Below the pieces are notes generated by a model. That model was not told the origin of the DNA, did not search any database, and worked only from the letters and a program-made list of their open reading frames with translations. Positions 44,682-54,369 of a stretch of 64,000 bases of DNA are shown piece by piece. Made by a program: the position numbers and the translations under genes. Source of the stretch: Geminicoccus harenae (GTDB lineage: Bacteria; Pseudomonadota; Alphaproteobacteria; Geminicoccales; Geminicoccaceae); NCBI RefSeq assembly GCF_019800005.1, contig NZ_JABGCL010000020.1, positions 38,301-102,300 on the forward strand. The letters are read 5' to 3'. Each line of letters begins with the position of its first letter. The first letter of the stretch is position 1.

Positions 44682-46382
44682 ATGGCACAGCCAACCGATG
44701 GGGCCGACGGCGCGGCCAGCACTTCAGGCGCAGAACCGATCCGCGAGCCCGAGGGCCGGACCGAGATCATCGAGACCTCGTACGAGATCGGGCAGCACAA
44801 CATCGCCCGGAGCGGGTTGCTGTCGTTCGACATCCACCAGGTCGTCTTCGCCGTCTCGGCGCTCGCGATCGTCGCCTTCACCTTCCTGACGATGGCGTTC
44901 CAGAACGAGGTCGAGCCGCTGTTCGTCGGCCTGCGCGACTGGCTGACCGCAACGCTCGACTGGTTCTTCCTGCTGGCCGGCAACATCTTCGTCCTGCTCT
45001 GCTTGGCCCTGATCGTCACGCCGCTGGGCAGCGTGCGGCTGGGCGGGCCGCAGGCCACGCCGGACTACAGCTACGTGTCATGGTTCGCCATGCTGTTTGC
45101 CGCCGGCATGGGCATCGGGCTGATGTTCTACGGGGTTTCCGAGCCTTTGGGCCATTTCAGCGCGGCCTTCGGGGGGGTGACGACCGATGCGGCCGGGGTC
45201 CGCACCGACTGGGCCCCGCTCGGGGGTGCGGAGGGGGACCCGGTGGCCGCCCGGCGGCTCGGCATGGCGGCGACGATCTTCCATTGGGGCCTGCACCCCT
45301 GGGCCATCTACGCCGTGGTAGCGCTGGCACTGGCGCTCTTCTCGTTCAACAAGGGCCTGCCGCTCACGCTGCGGTCCTGCTTCTATCCCATCCTGGGCGA
45401 AAGGATCTGGGGCTGGCCGGGGCACGTGATCGACATCGTGGCGATCCTCGCCACGATCTTCGGCCTGGCCACCTCGCTGGGGATCGGCGCACAGCAGATC
45501 GCTGCTGGCCTGAGCTTCCTCTTCGGCTTCCCGACCTCGAACGCGGCGCTCGTCGTCCTGATCATCGTGATCACCGCGATCGCGCTCGGATCGGTGATGG
45601 CCGGGCTGGACGCCGGGGTGAAGCGCCTGTCCGAGCTGAACCTAAGCCTGGCGGCACTCCTGCTGCTGTTCGTCATCCTGGCCGGCCCCACGCTCGACAT
45701 CCTGACCAGATTCGCCACCAATATCGTGGCCTATGCCGCGTACCTGCCGGCGCTCGCCAACCCGTTCGGGCGGGACGACGACAATTTCCGGCATGGCTGG
45801 ACGGCCTTCTACTGGGCCTGGTGGATCAGCTGGTCGCCGTTCGTGGGCATGTTCATCGCCCGGATATCGCGGGGGCGCACGGTGCGGCAGTTCCTCGTGG
45901 CGGTGCTGCTCGTCCCGACCATGCTGTCCGTCCTCTGGATGACGGCCATGGGCGGCACCGCCATCAGCCAGGTGCTGAACGGTGGCTTCACCGGCGCGCA
46001 GGAGGCTCCGCTGGAGCTGCAGCTCTTCGCCATGCTGACCCGGCTCCCGCTGACCTTCCTGAGCTCGCTGGTGGGCATCGTGCTCGTGGTGGTGTTCTTC
46101 GTCACCTCGTCGGACTCAGGCTCGCTGGTGATCGACACGATCGCGGCCGGCGGCAAGATCAACGCGCCCACGCCCCAGCGCGTCTTCTGGGCTACCTTTG
46201 GTGGGATGGTGGCGATCGCGCTGCTGCTGGGTGGCGGGCTGGCCGGGTTGCAGGCGATGGCCGTCTCCACGGGCTTTCCGTTCGCGCTCGTCCTGCTCGG
46301 CGCGTGCTATGCCATCCTGCGGGGCCTGATGAACGAGCCCCGCCGATCCGGGCCGGCAACGCAAGCTCGCCCGGACGGGTGA
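44682..46382 (+). CDS. BCCT-family transporter (betaine/carnitine/choline type)
   Basis: 566 residues with twelve membrane segments. Family motifs include FAAGMGIGLMFYGVSEPLGHF near residues 139-159, FHWGLHPWAIYAVVALALA near 204-222, and YWAWWISWSPFVGMFIARISRGRTVRQF near 378-405. The GMGIG sequence with Gly resembles sodium-coupled members. It probably imports betaine or a related quaternary amine for osmoprotection or catabolism. About 45 hydrophilic residues precede the first segment. It stands alone. Confidence 0.93.
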   Translation: MAQPTDGADGAASTSGAEPIREPEGRTEIIETSYEIGQHNIARSGLLSFDIHQVVFAVSALAIVAFTFLTMAFQNEVEPLFVGLRDWLTATLDWFFLLAGNIFVLLCLALIVTPLGSVRLGGPQATPDYSYVSWFAMLFAAGMGIGLMFYGVSEPLGHFSAAFGGVTTDAAGVRTDWAPLGGAEGDPVAARRLGMAATIFHWGLHPWAIYAVVALALALFSFNKGLPLTLRSCFYPILGERIWGWPGHVIDIVAILATIFGLATSLGIGAQQIAAGLSFLFGFPTSNAALVVLIIVITAIALGSVMAGLDAGVKRLSELNLSLAALLLLFVILAGPTLDILTRFATNIVAYAAYLPALANPFGRDDDNFRHGWTAFYWAWWISWSPFVGMFIARISRGRTVRQFLVAVLLVPTMLSVLWMTAMGGTAISQVLNGGFTGAQEAPLELQLFAMLTRLPLTFLSSLVGIVLVVVFFVTSSDSGSLVIDTIAAGGKINAPTPQRVFWATFGGMVAIALLLGGGLAGLQAMAVSTGFPFALVLLGACYAILRGLMNEPRRSGPATQARPDG

Positions 46383-46435
46383 GACAGCAGCGCAGGCGGA
46401 CGGGTGCAGCCGGACAGAGCGGCCGGCCTGCCGGC

Positions 46436-47680
46436 TCAGCGTGCGGCGGCCGCCAGGGGGCTTTCGGTCTCGCGGATCGGCAGGTGGACGAGGGCGCTGA
46501 AGGCGCCGACGCCGACGCCCACCCACCAGACGGTGTCGTAGCTGCCATAGGCGTCGTAGAGCCGGCCGCCCAGCCAGACGCCCATGAAGCTGCCGAGCTG
46601 GTGGCTCAGGAACACGATGCCGTAGAGCGTGCCCATGTAGCGCAGCCCGTAGAGATGGGCGACCAGGCCGGAGGTGAGGGGGACGGTGGCGAGCCACATG
46701 CTGCCCATCACCGCAGAGAAGATCAGCACGGTGGCGGGGGTCATCGGGGTCAGGATGAACCAGGCGGCGATCAGGGTGCGGCCGGCATAGATCCCGGCCA
46801 GCAGGTATTTCTTGGTGAAGTGCTTGCCGGCCCAGCCTGCCAGCAGCGTGCCTGCGATGTTGCCGAGGCCGATGATGGAGATCGCGACCGCCCCCAGCGC
46901 GTTGGTGGTGGTGACCCCCATGGCGTGCAGCACGCTGCCGAGCATGATCGGCCCGCAGCTCTCGGCCACGAAGGCCGGGAAATGGGCGGTGATGAAGGCG
47001 AGCTGGTAGCCGCAGGAGAAGAAGCCCAGGAAGATCATGGCGAAGCTCGGGTCGCGCAGGGCACCCAGCACCACGCTGCCCATGCTTTCCTGCAGCTCCG
47101 CCCTGGAGGCGGGGGCAGGGGTGCGCATCCAGGGGAGCACCACCAGCACCGCCAGGATCATCGCCGCGAATACCAGGAACACGTGCTGCCAGGGCATCGC
47201 TGCCAGCAGGCCCTCGGCCAGCGGCGGGCCCAGCACCTGGCCGGCGGAGCCGGCGGCGGTGACGATGGCGAGCGACATGGAGCGGTTCTCGGCCGACGAG
47301 GCCCGGCCCACCACGGCCAGCACCACGCCGAACCCGGTGCCGGCCACACCCAGCCCCACCAGCACCTCGTAGAGCTGGTGCTGGATCGGCAGGGTGGCGC
47401 CGGCCGAGAGGACCAGGCCCAGCGCATAGGCGAGCGCCCCCAGGACGATCGCCTTGCGGTCGCCGATCTTCTCGGCCAGCGCGCCGAACAGCGGCTGGCC
47501 GAAACCCCAGGCCAGGTTCTGGATCGCGATGGCGAGCGAGAACTCGGCGCGGGGCCAGTGGAACTCGGTCGCGATCGGCAACTGGAACACGCCGAACGAG
47601 GCGCGGATGGCGAAGCCCACCAGCACCACCAGGCTGCCGGCTAACAGGACAGGGGTAATGAGGGGGGCACGCTGGAGCAT
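46436..47680 (-). CDS. Major facilitator superfamily (MFS) transporter
   Basis: 414 residues with twelve predicted segments. The MFS loop motif between segments 2 and 3 is GALAEKIGDRKAIVLGALAY near residues 66-85, and its second-half counterpart is LAGWAGKHFTKKYLL near 269-283. FGVFQLPIATEFHWPRAEFSLAIAIQNL resembles the monocarboxylate/oxalate (OFA-like) group. The substrate is not identifiable. It converges with the BCCT gene. Confidence 0.9.
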   Translation of the reverse strand: MLQRAPLITPVLLAGSLVVLVGFAIRASFGVFQLPIATEFHWPRAEFSLAIAIQNLAWGFGQPLFGALAEKIGDRKAIVLGALAYALGLVLSAGATLPIQHQLYEVLVGLGVAGTGFGVVLAVVGRASSAENRSMSLAIVTAAGSAGQVLGPPLAEGLLAAMPWQHVFLVFAAMILAVLVVLPWMRTPAPASRAELQESMGSVVLGALRDPSFAMIFLGFFSCGYQLAFITAHFPAFVAESCGPIMLGSVLHAMGVTTTNALGAVAISIIGLGNIAGTLLAGWAGKHFTKKYLLAGIYAGRTLIAAWFILTPMTPATVLIFSAVMGSMWLATVPLTSGLVAHLYGLRYMGTLYGIVFLSHQLGSFMGVWLGGRLYDAYGSYDTVWWVGVGVGAFSALVHLPIRETESPLAAAAR

Positions 47681-47891
47681 GGCGCCTCTTTGCGCGGGCG
47701 GGATGCCCTGTCAACTGACGGTGCGGACAGCATCGCGCCGCGCTGCCAGGGGGCCATGCGACGGGACCGGGCCTGAGCCCTGCCTGTGACATCCCGCCCC
47801 TGGCCGTGGTGCGGCCGCGGGCGGAACGTCCGCCCCCTGCTGGCGTTGCGCGTCCGGATCAGCGACCCGTCCGGACCTCGCGGAGGCAGCG

Positions 47892-48635
47892 ATGGACATC
47901 GACATCCTGATGTTCGTGGCCATCGGCTTCTTCGCCCAGATGGTCGATGGCGCGCTCGGCATGGCGTTCGGCGTGCTCTGCTCGTCCAGCCTGATCGCGT
48001 TCGGCCTGCCGCCCGCGATGGCGAGCGCCTCGGTCCATGCGGCGGAAATCGTGACCACCGGGATCTCGGGCGGCTCCCATGTCTGGCACCGCAACGTCGA
48101 CAAGCGCCTGTTCCTCAAGCTGGTCGTCACCGGCGTGGCGGGGGGTGTGGTGGGTGCCTACCTGCTCACCGGCCTGCCGGCCGACATCGTGAAGGCCTTC
48201 GTCGCCTTCTACCTGGCCGGCATGGCGCTGCTGATCATCGACCGGGTGCGCGGACGGGTGCACCAGGGCTTCAGGCCGCCGCCGCAGGTCCTGGGTGCCG
48301 GGGGCGGCTTTCTCGACGCGATCGGGGGCGGCGGCTGGGGGCCGATCGTGGCGTCGTCGCTGATGGCCACGGGCGGGGAGCCGCGGCGCTCGATCGGGTC
48401 GGCCAACTGCGCCGAGTTCTTCGTCACGGTGGCGATCTCGGCAACGTTCATGCTGCATCTCGACCTGGCCGAGTATGGCCGGATCGTGCTGGGGCTGGTG
48501 ATCGGCGGCGCGCTCGCGGCACCGCTGACCGGCTGGCTGATCCGGATCATGCCGCAGAAGCTGGCCCTGGGCCTGGTCGCCAGCGTAGTGTCGGCCCAGG
48601 CCGCCATCAGCCTGTACAGCTTCGTGTGGGCGTGA
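47892..48635 (+). CDS. TSUP (TauE/SafE, DUF81) family membrane permease
   Basis: 247 residues with seven to eight membrane segments. The internal repeats GFFAQMVDGALGMAFGV near residues 12-28 and GAGGGFLDAIGGGGWGPIVASSL near 136-158 are the TSUP motif G-x2-DA/DG...G. Members export or import small sulfur- or carbon-containing organic anions such as sulfite, sulfoacetate or taurine. The specificity is unknown. The gene ends just before a monooxygenase pseudogene. Confidence 0.88.
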   Translation: MDIDILMFVAIGFFAQMVDGALGMAFGVLCSSSLIAFGLPPAMASASVHAAEIVTTGISGGSHVWHRNVDKRLFLKLVVTGVAGGVVGAYLLTGLPADIVKAFVAFYLAGMALLIIDRVRGRVHQGFRPPPQVLGAGGGFLDAIGGGGWGPIVASSLMATGGEPRRSIGSANCAEFFVTVAISATFMLHLDLAEYGRIVLGLVIGGALAAPLTGWLIRIMPQKLALGLVASVVSAQAAISLYSFVWA

Positions 48636-48659
48636 CCTCCGGGAACGAGGGTAGAGCCG

Positions 48660-49772
48660 CCCGACGCGCGCGACGGACGGGGCCGATCCCGCCCCAGCGG
48701 GCTACCTCGCCTACCGTCCAGCGCTTTGCCGGATCGGCCACGGTGATGTTTTCCAGCGCCGAATGGCCGGCCTCGGTGCGGACATGCTCGACCACCTCGT
48801 CCGTGCGCAACCGGGCAAGGTCGATCTCGGTCCAGCCGGAGAACAGGACCAGGGCAGCCTCGTCGCTGACGAAGCGGCGGTAGTCGGCGAATTTGGCGCT
48901 GGCCTCCGCGTCGGTCTCGCCCGGGATCAGGGGCACGAGGCTGAAGATCCGGATCGCGGCCGAGTTGCGTCCGGCCTCGGCAGGCCGGGCCCGGATGCTT
49001 TCCACCCGCTTGGCGATCACGCCTGCCGAGGGGCCGGACACGAACAGCATTCGGCCTGGTGTGCGGCGAACGCCCGGCCCCTGGTCGAGGAGCCGGCTTG
49101 GTAGAGCACCGGCGTGCGCTGCGGCGAGGGCTCGCACAGATGGATGGCGTCCACCCGGGTAGTGCCGGCCCTCGAAGCTGACCTTATGGACCTTAGCGGG
49201 ATCGGCGAAGATGCCGCGGGACTTGTCGCGCAGGATGGCATTGTCCTCCCAGGAGCCTTCCCAGAGCCGGTAGACGACCTCCGTGTACTCCTCGGCCAGG
49301 TCGTAGCAGTCGTCATGCGCGGTCTGGCGTTCCCTGCCCTGGCCCTTGGCGGCGCTGTCCAGATAGCTAGGCACGATGTTCCAGCCGATCCAGCCCGGGT
49401 CAGGTGGTCGAGCGTCGACATGCGCCGGGCGAAGGTGAAGGGCGGCTCGTAGGGCAGGGTCGCGGTCACTCCGAAGCCAAGGTGTCGGGTGACCGCCCCC
49501 ATGGCCGAGATCGGCATGAGCGGGTCGTTCACCGACACCTGGACGGCGTTGTGCAGGGCGGCATCGGCATTGCTGCCATAGACGTTGTAGGTGTCCAGCA
49601 CGTCGGCCAAGAACAGGCCGTCGAACCGGCCGCGCTTCAGGATCTGGGCGAGATCGGGCCCGTATTCCAGCGCATGGTAGTCGGCGAGCGGTCGTCCGGA
49701 TGACGCCAAAGGCCCGGCGACTGGTGGCCGATGCAGTTCATCTAAGGCGTTGAGGCGGATCTCGCGGCTCAC
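48660..49772 (-). pseudogene. NtaA/SnaA/DszA-type flavin-dependent monooxygenase, frameshifted
   Basis: Starting at ATG 49772 the gene reads MSREIRLNALDELHRPP in one frame, recovers FDGLFLADVLDTYNVYG and FARRMSTLDHLTRAG, then switches frame to PSYLDSAAKGQGRERQTAHDD and WEGSWEDNAILRDKSRGIF. It returns to HLCEPSPQRTPVLYQAGSS, and switches again to MLFVSGPSAGVIAKRVESI. At least three to four frameshifts are needed and the C-terminus is lost near 48680. The ancestral enzyme was a long-chain-type FMNH2-dependent monooxygenase. Confidence 0.82.
49096..49143. repeat. 48-bp near-identical repeat, copy 1
   Basis: This segment, coding HLCEPSPQRTPVLYQA on the minus strand in the monooxygenase pseudogene, recurs with about two mismatches at 51155-51202. 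The pair marks two relatives of one monooxygenase family. The similarity could be conserved coding sequence or a recombination tract. Confidence 0.75.
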
Positions 49773-49860
49773 GGCATCCCGATCACGCGGTATCGTGCCG
49801 GGTTGGCGGCACGCCAGGTTGGTGGGGAGGTTGCCGGCACCGAGGTGCCGGCCTTCCGGT

Positions 49861-50343
49861 TCATCCGGTGGTGCCGGGCGCCTTGTGGATCGGGTCGACC
49901 CAATGGACGGTCTCGGGCTGCTCGACGGTCGGGATGTCCAGGTTGACCACCACCGCCTCCTGGTCGCTGCGCACCAGCACGCATTCCAGGGGCTCGCTGT
50001 CGCTGGCGTTGATCTCCTGGTGCGGCACGAAGGGCGGCACGTAGATGAAGTCGCCGGGTCCCGCCTCGGCGGTGAACTCGAGGTTGTTTCCCCAGCGCAT
50101 CCGGGCCTTGCCGCGCAGCACGTAGATCACGCTTTCCAGCTCGCCATGGTGATGGGCGCCGGTCTTGGCATGGGGATGGATGGTGACGGTGCCGGCCCAG
50201 ATCTTCTGGGCGCCCACCCGGGCGAAGTTGATCGCGGCGGCACGGTTCATGCCGGGCGTCTGCGGGGTGTTGGTGTCCAGGCTGCTGCCCGGCACCACCC
50301 GCACGCCGTGCTCGCGCCAGTCGATCCTGGTCTCGTCGCTCAT
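49861..50343 (-). CDS. Cupin-domain protein
   Basis: 160 residues with a single cupin fold. Motif 1 is HPHAKTGAHHHGELESVIYVLRG near residues 57-79, giving three to four His and a Glu for metal binding. Motif 2 is PGDFIYVPPFVPHQE near 95-109. The enzymatic or binding role is unknown. It sits between two damaged monooxygenase genes, but is itself intact. Confidence 0.88.
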   Translation of the reverse strand: MSDETRIDWREHGVRVVPGSSLDTNTPQTPGMNRAAAINFARVGAQKIWAGTVTIHPHAKTGAHHHGELESVIYVLRGKARMRWGNNLEFTAEAGPGDFIYVPPFVPHQEINASDSEPLECVLVRSDQEAVVVNLDIPTVEQPETVHWVDPIHKAPGTTG

Positions 50344-50364
50344 CGTTTCCTCCGGCCCTACCGT

Positions 50365-51157
50365 TTATCGCCTGGTCCGCCTGGCCACTTCCGCCCGCAC
50401 GATCGGCAAAAGCTCGCGGCCATACTGCTCGGCATCCTCCAAGGGATCGAAGCCGCGGATCAGGAAGGTGGTCACGCCCAGATCGTAATAGGCGAGCAGC
50501 GATTCTGCGACCTGCTCATGGGTGCCGACCAAGGCGGTGGTGTTGCCGCGCGCGCCGGTCGCGGCGGCGATCGCGGTCCACAAGCGCTGGTCGACCACCG
50601 TGCCCTGGGCTGCCGCCTCCAGGAGGCGCTGCGGGCCGCGTTGGCCGGATCGGGGGCGGCGCCCAGCATCGCCTGACCGCGCACCCGCTTGGTCTCGGCC
50701 AAGATCGCCTCCGCCTTTGCCCAGGCCGCCGCCTCCGTGGCCGCCAGGATCGGCCGGATCGACAGGCTGAATCTCGGGCTTTGGCCATGCGGGGCAGCGG
50801 CCGCACGCACTTTTGCGACCGTTTCCTCCACCTGGGCCAGTGTCTCGCCCCAAAGCGCATAGATGTCGGCATGGCGCCCGGCGACCTCGGTCGCCGCGTC
50901 GGAGGAGCCGCCGAAATAGATCGGGATGTGCGGCTGCTGGACAGGCTTCACGTCGGAGAACGCGCCCTTGAACCGGTAGTAGCGGCCCTCGTGGTCGACC
51001 GGGCGATCGGCGGTCCAGATCCGCTTCAGGATGTCGACATATTCGTCGGTGCGCGCGTAGCGCTCGGCATGGGAAAGATAGTCGCCGTCCTTCTGCTGGT
51101 CGGCATCGTCGCCGCCCGAGATCACGTGGATTGCAGCACGGCCGCCGCTCAGCCGCT
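50365..51157 (-). pseudogene. SsuD-like flavin-dependent monooxygenase, 5'-truncated and frameshifted
   Basis: The sequence begins inside the family at LSGGRAAIHVISGGDDADQQ, runs through SHAERYARTDEYVDILKRIW and PHIPIYFGGSSDAATEVAGRH, then needs a frameshift near 50635 to continue as VVDQRLWTAIAAATGARGN and LVGTHEQVAESLLAYYDLG to the stop. About 100 N-terminal residues are missing and replaced by a fragment of a different monooxygenase. It is an alkanesulfonate monooxygenase-type relic. Confidence 0.82.
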
Positions 51158-51202
51158 TGGTAGAGCACGGGCGTGCGCTGCGGGGAGGGCTCGCACAGAT
51201 GG
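51155..51202. repeat. 48-bp near-identical repeat, copy 2
   Basis: Matches 49096-49143 with about two mismatches and ends at the chimeric junction with the SsuD-like relic, suggesting that recombination at homologous monooxygenase sequence shaped this locus. Confidence 0.75.
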
Positions 51203-51402
51203 TAGCCCGGCACCTGGAAGAAGCGGCCCTGGTGCCCGATCTCATGGACCTTCTCCGGGTGGGTGAAGACGCGGTTTTCCCGGCCCCGGACGACCGGGCC
51301 GTCCTCCTAGTTAACTTCCAGCAGCTTGCCCCACAGGCCCGGCGACTGGTGGCCGACGCAGTTCATGGCGAAGGCGTTGAAGCGGATCTGCCTGGTCATC
51401 AT
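51155..51402 (-). pseudogene. NtaA-type monooxygenase fragment fused to the SsuD-like relic
   Basis: From ATG 51402 the frame reads MMTRQIRFNAFAMNCVGHQS, typical of NtaA/DszA enzymes, then hits a TAG codon after about 31 residues. It then reads GRENRVFTHPEKVHEIGHQG and VPGYHLCEPSPQRTPVLYQA before the junction. The intervening ~150 codons are deleted. The second copy of the 48-bp repeat (51155-51202) lies at the junction. Confidence 0.78.
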
Positions 51403-51634
51403 GGCTTCCGTCGTCGGCACGCAGCGGCATGCACCTTCATGCAGCCCCGGCTTGCCGCGCTCCGGCTCCGGCTCCGGCGTGAAAACTATAAAAGCTATTA
51501 TTCAGGGAAGAATTGGTGGCGCGCGGCTGCCTACGCGGGCGTATCAGAACCTCACGTCCTTCGGTGGGTTCGGGCAGATGCGAACTGCGCCATAGCTATT
51601 CCGGCAAAGCCACTTTCGGCAGGGAGACGACCTG

Positions 51635-52405
51635 TTGTCCAACACCGGAAACGAGCAGAACCATGTTGACGATGTCCTGGCAGTAACCGGGGGCAGTCGT
51701 GGCATCGGCGCGGCGATCGTGCGGGCTGCGGCAGCTCGCGGTTATGCCGTCTGCTTCAGCTATCGTGAGGATGCGGCCGCTGCGCAGGCATTGCTGGAGG
51801 AGCTTCGCACGAGCGGCGCGCGCGTCCACGCCGTTCGAGGTGATGTCGCCGATCCTGGCTTCGCCGCCGTGCTCTTCGACGAGGCTACGGCCATGCTCGG
51901 GCCGCCCACGGCCGTGGTCAACAATGCGGGCATCACCGGCCGGATCGGCAACTTCGCGACCCTGCCGCTGGAGGTGCTCCGCCGCACGATCGACGTGAAC
52001 CTGCTCGGCACGATGCTGGTGGCGCAGGAGGCCGTGCGGCGGTGGCAGGCGGCCGGGATCGCCGGGCGCCTCGTCAACATCTCGTCGATCGCCGCCACCC
52101 TCGGCGCACCCGGCGAGTATGTTCACTACGCGGCCACCAAGGCCGCGGTGGATGCCCTGACGGTCGGTCTCGGCAAGGAAGTCGCTTCCTCGGGCATCCG
52201 CGTCAACGCCGTGGCACCCGGCACCGCCTTCACCGACATTCATGCTGCCGGCGGCGATCCCGATCGGCCCGCGCGCGTCGCCTCGCGCGTGCCCATGGGG
52301 CGGATCGCCCAGCCGCAGGAGATCGCCCATGCGGTGCTGTGGCTGCTGTCGGACGAGGCGTCCTACCTGACGGCAACGGTGGTGCGCGTGTCGGGAGGCG
52401 TCTGA
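51635..52405 (+). CDS. Short-chain dehydrogenase/reductase, glucose/3-oxoacyl-ACP reductase-like
   Basis: 256 residues from a TTG at 51635 with AGGGAG 9 bases upstream. The NADP loop is TGGSRGIGAAI near residues 18-28, then NNAG near 95. Catalytic Ser lies in VNISSIAATLG and Tyr/Lys in HYAATKAAVDAL. RVNAVAPGTAFTDIH completes the pattern. The FSYRE after the second strand suggests NADP use. Substrate unknown. It is a single gene after the damaged monooxygenase locus. Confidence 0.92.
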   Translation: MSNTGNEQNHVDDVLAVTGGSRGIGAAIVRAAAARGYAVCFSYREDAAAAQALLEELRTSGARVHAVRGDVADPGFAAVLFDEATAMLGPPTAVVNNAGITGRIGNFATLPLEVLRRTIDVNLLGTMLVAQEAVRRWQAAGIAGRLVNISSIAATLGAPGEYVHYAATKAAVDALTVGLGKEVASSGIRVNAVAPGTAFTDIHAAGGDPDRPARVASRVPMGRIAQPQEIAHAVLWLLSDEASYLTATVVRVSGGV

Positions 52406-52713
52406 GTTCTCGAACTCGCCGTGCCCCAATCGGTGGAACGGCATGGGCAACAGCCGAGAGGGATCGGCCGTCAGCTCGTCCTGGACGGCTCGATGCCGAC
52501 CTGGGTCGAGGTGGGCTTTCGAGAGGCCTTGGATGCCAGTTGTGGTGAGGGTCAGTTCTACTGGATGTCGCAGACGACCTGATCAGCCTCGACACCGTCC
52601 AGCCGCCCCCGGAATGGCTACCTGGGGCGGTTCTGCGTGTGAGGGCCAGTGTAGGGGCTCTGCGTCAACGAGCGAAACAAACTAATGCTTTTCAACACGT
52701 TGGCCGCAAGGAG
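52406..52713. other. Intergenic region with a short unassigned reading frame
   Basis: About 308 bases. A plus-strand frame ending at 52581 reads GSMPTWVEVGFREALDA and GEGQFYWM. It has some coding character but no convincing start or ribosome-binding site, so it may be a gene remnant. Nothing else was recognised. Confidence 0.35.
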
Positions 52714-52801
52714 TGGCGGAAGCGGTGGGATTCGAACCCACGAAAGGTTGCCCTTTGGCGGTTTTCAAGACCGCTGCCTTCAACCACTCGGCCACGCTTC
52801 C
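52714..52801 (-). tRNA. tRNA-Ser (anticodon TGA)
   Basis: 88 bases including encoded CCA. The acceptor stem is GGAAGCG/CGCTTCC, the anticodon loop is CTTGAAA closed by CGGT/ACCG, and a long class II variable arm (CAAAGGGCAACCTTTCG region) is present, as expected for tRNA-Ser. It decodes UCA/UCG. Its 3' end faces left; the phage cassette lies on its 5' side. Confidence 0.96.
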
Positions 52802-52850
52802 CTGCCGCAGCGACGCGCATACGGTGCCAGCGCCGGGGATGCAACTGGGC

Positions 52851-54338
52851 TCAGAGGTCGAAGCTGGACGGGGCGATGGTGGGACGGGCGGCGCGCCAGT
52901 TCGGGCGGGTGCGCAGGGCATGGAGGCCGGACAAGCGTACCGGCTCCTCCAGGATGCAGCCGGCGACCGCGTCCAGGGCGTCGTCGCGGCTGTCCCGGTC
53001 GGGCAGCCATTCGCGCATCTCCTGGACGAAGCCGCCCTGCCACACCTCCTCGTGGACGTGGAGGCGGCCGGAGGCGAGAAGCGGGTCGAAGGCGTCCAGG
53101 ATCCGCTGGACCTTGCTGCGGCTGGAAACCCGCTCGATCACCGCGCAGCCGGTCCGGGCGCGGGCGACCGCCTGGCGCAAGAGGGAGGGCAGGAAGCGGC
53201 CGATGCCGTTGGTCTCGATCCGGATCGCGGGCTGGGCCATGGTATCGGCGAACGTCACGACCTGCTGGCAGAGCTGCGCCGCCTCGTCCTGCTCGGCGAC
53301 GCGGGCGGGGTCGTGGGTCAAGTAGCGCAGGCCGTGCAGCCAGTAGTCGCCGGCCTCGCAGACGAACACGCAGGCGACCACGGAGGCGTCACCCTTTTTC
53401 GGCGCGCCGAAGGCAGGGTCCCACCAGCAGGTGGCGGACACCATGCGCCGGCCGCCGATCGTGAGCACGGTCTCGCCATTGCTGCTGGCCAGCTCGATCT
53501 CGCCCCGGTAGCGGCGCATCCGCTCGGGCTCGAGGCGCACCTCGTGGACATGGGTCGGCTCCAGCAGCATCTGCGAGCGGAACTTGGCGGGGCCGGTCTG
53601 CTCGCGGATCCGCCGGACCACGTCCGGCGGGAATCGCTCGGGCCACACACAGCTGCCGTCCTGCGGGTCGAGGAGCGGGATGGCCAGGCGCCGGTAGCCG
53701 GCCAGGAACGGCGCCGCCTCCTTCAACTCGGCCCGGGCCTGTTCGGCATAGAGCGAGTAGAAGCTGTGCGGCGTGCCGACATAGAGGATCGTGCCCTCGG
53801 GCATCAGGATGTAGTCGAGCTCGCGCAGGCACTCGCGCAGCTCCTCGCGCTTGCCGGGCGTGTCGGAGGTGTTGGGCACCTCGACATCGTCGCAGATCAC
53901 GACGTCGGCGCGCAGCCCGGTCAGGTTTCCGGTGATGCCGCGCGAGCACAAGGAGGGGTCGCGGAAGTCGTGGGGGCGGGCGACGGTGAACCGGTCGGCC
54001 GCCCACTGCTCCTTGCGGTCGGGCAGGAGATGCTCGCAGAACGGATGGCGCTCGATGACGCGGCGGACATTGCGCGCCATCTTGTCGGCCAGGTTCTGCT
54101 CGGCCGACAGCACCAGGATCCGCAGGTCCGGGTTCTCGGCCAGGATCCAGGCGCAGAACTGGCCGACCAGAGTAGACTTGCCGGCATTGCGGAACACCAT
54201 CAGCAAGAGGCGCCGGTCGCCGCCGCGCCAGCACGCTTCCAGCCAGTCCGTCATCCGGACATGCAGGGCCGGGGTCGTGCGGCCCTGCAGCCGGTTATAA
54301 ACCCAGACGAACTGGCGAAAGCTGCGGCGGCTTGGCAT
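52851..54338 (-). CDS. Phage terminase large subunit
   Basis: 495 residues from ATG 54338. The ATPase has Walker A FRNAGKST at residues 49-56, LSAEQNLADKMARN near 78-90, Walker B DVVICDD at 145-151 and the coupling motif YVGTPHSFYSLY near 186-197. The RNase H-like nuclease has ATCWWDPAFGAPKKGDASV with its first Asp, TNGIG and DDALDAVAG near residue 455 for the remaining acidic ligands. All catalytic signatures appear intact, so DNA packaging could still work. It is the last gene of the cassette, as in T7, where gp19 also lies at the end. Confidence 0.92.
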   Translation of the reverse strand: MPSRRSFRQFVWVYNRLQGRTTPALHVRMTDWLEACWRGGDRRLLLMVFRNAGKSTLVGQFCAWILAENPDLRILVLSAEQNLADKMARNVRRVIERHPFCEHLLPDRKEQWAADRFTVARPHDFRDPSLCSRGITGNLTGLRADVVICDDVEVPNTSDTPGKREELRECLRELDYILMPEGTILYVGTPHSFYSLYAEQARAELKEAAPFLAGYRRLAIPLLDPQDGSCVWPERFPPDVVRRIREQTGPAKFRSQMLLEPTHVHEVRLEPERMRRYRGEIELASSNGETVLTIGGRRMVSATCWWDPAFGAPKKGDASVVACVFVCEAGDYWLHGLRYLTHDPARVAEQDEAAQLCQQVVTFADTMAQPAIRIETNGIGRFLPSLLRQAVARARTGCAVIERVSSRSKVQRILDAFDPLLASGRLHVHEEVWQGGFVQEMREWLPDRDSRDDALDAVAGCILEEPVRLSGLHALRTRPNWRAARPTIAPSSFDL

Positions 54339-54369
54339 GGCGGCGGATCCGGACGCGGATGGGGTGGGC

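Noticed and set aside
45080..47644. Very long plus-strand open frame (over 850 codons) across the BCCT and MFS genes
   Set aside because: It is a composition artefact of high-GC DNA: it overlaps two clear transporter genes and its residues are low-complexity Arg/Gly/His/Ala.
52714..52801. tRNA-Ser as attachment site of the phage cassette
   Set aside because: The tRNA 3' end faces away from the cassette, and no copy of it was seen near the far side (61.2-62.6 kb).
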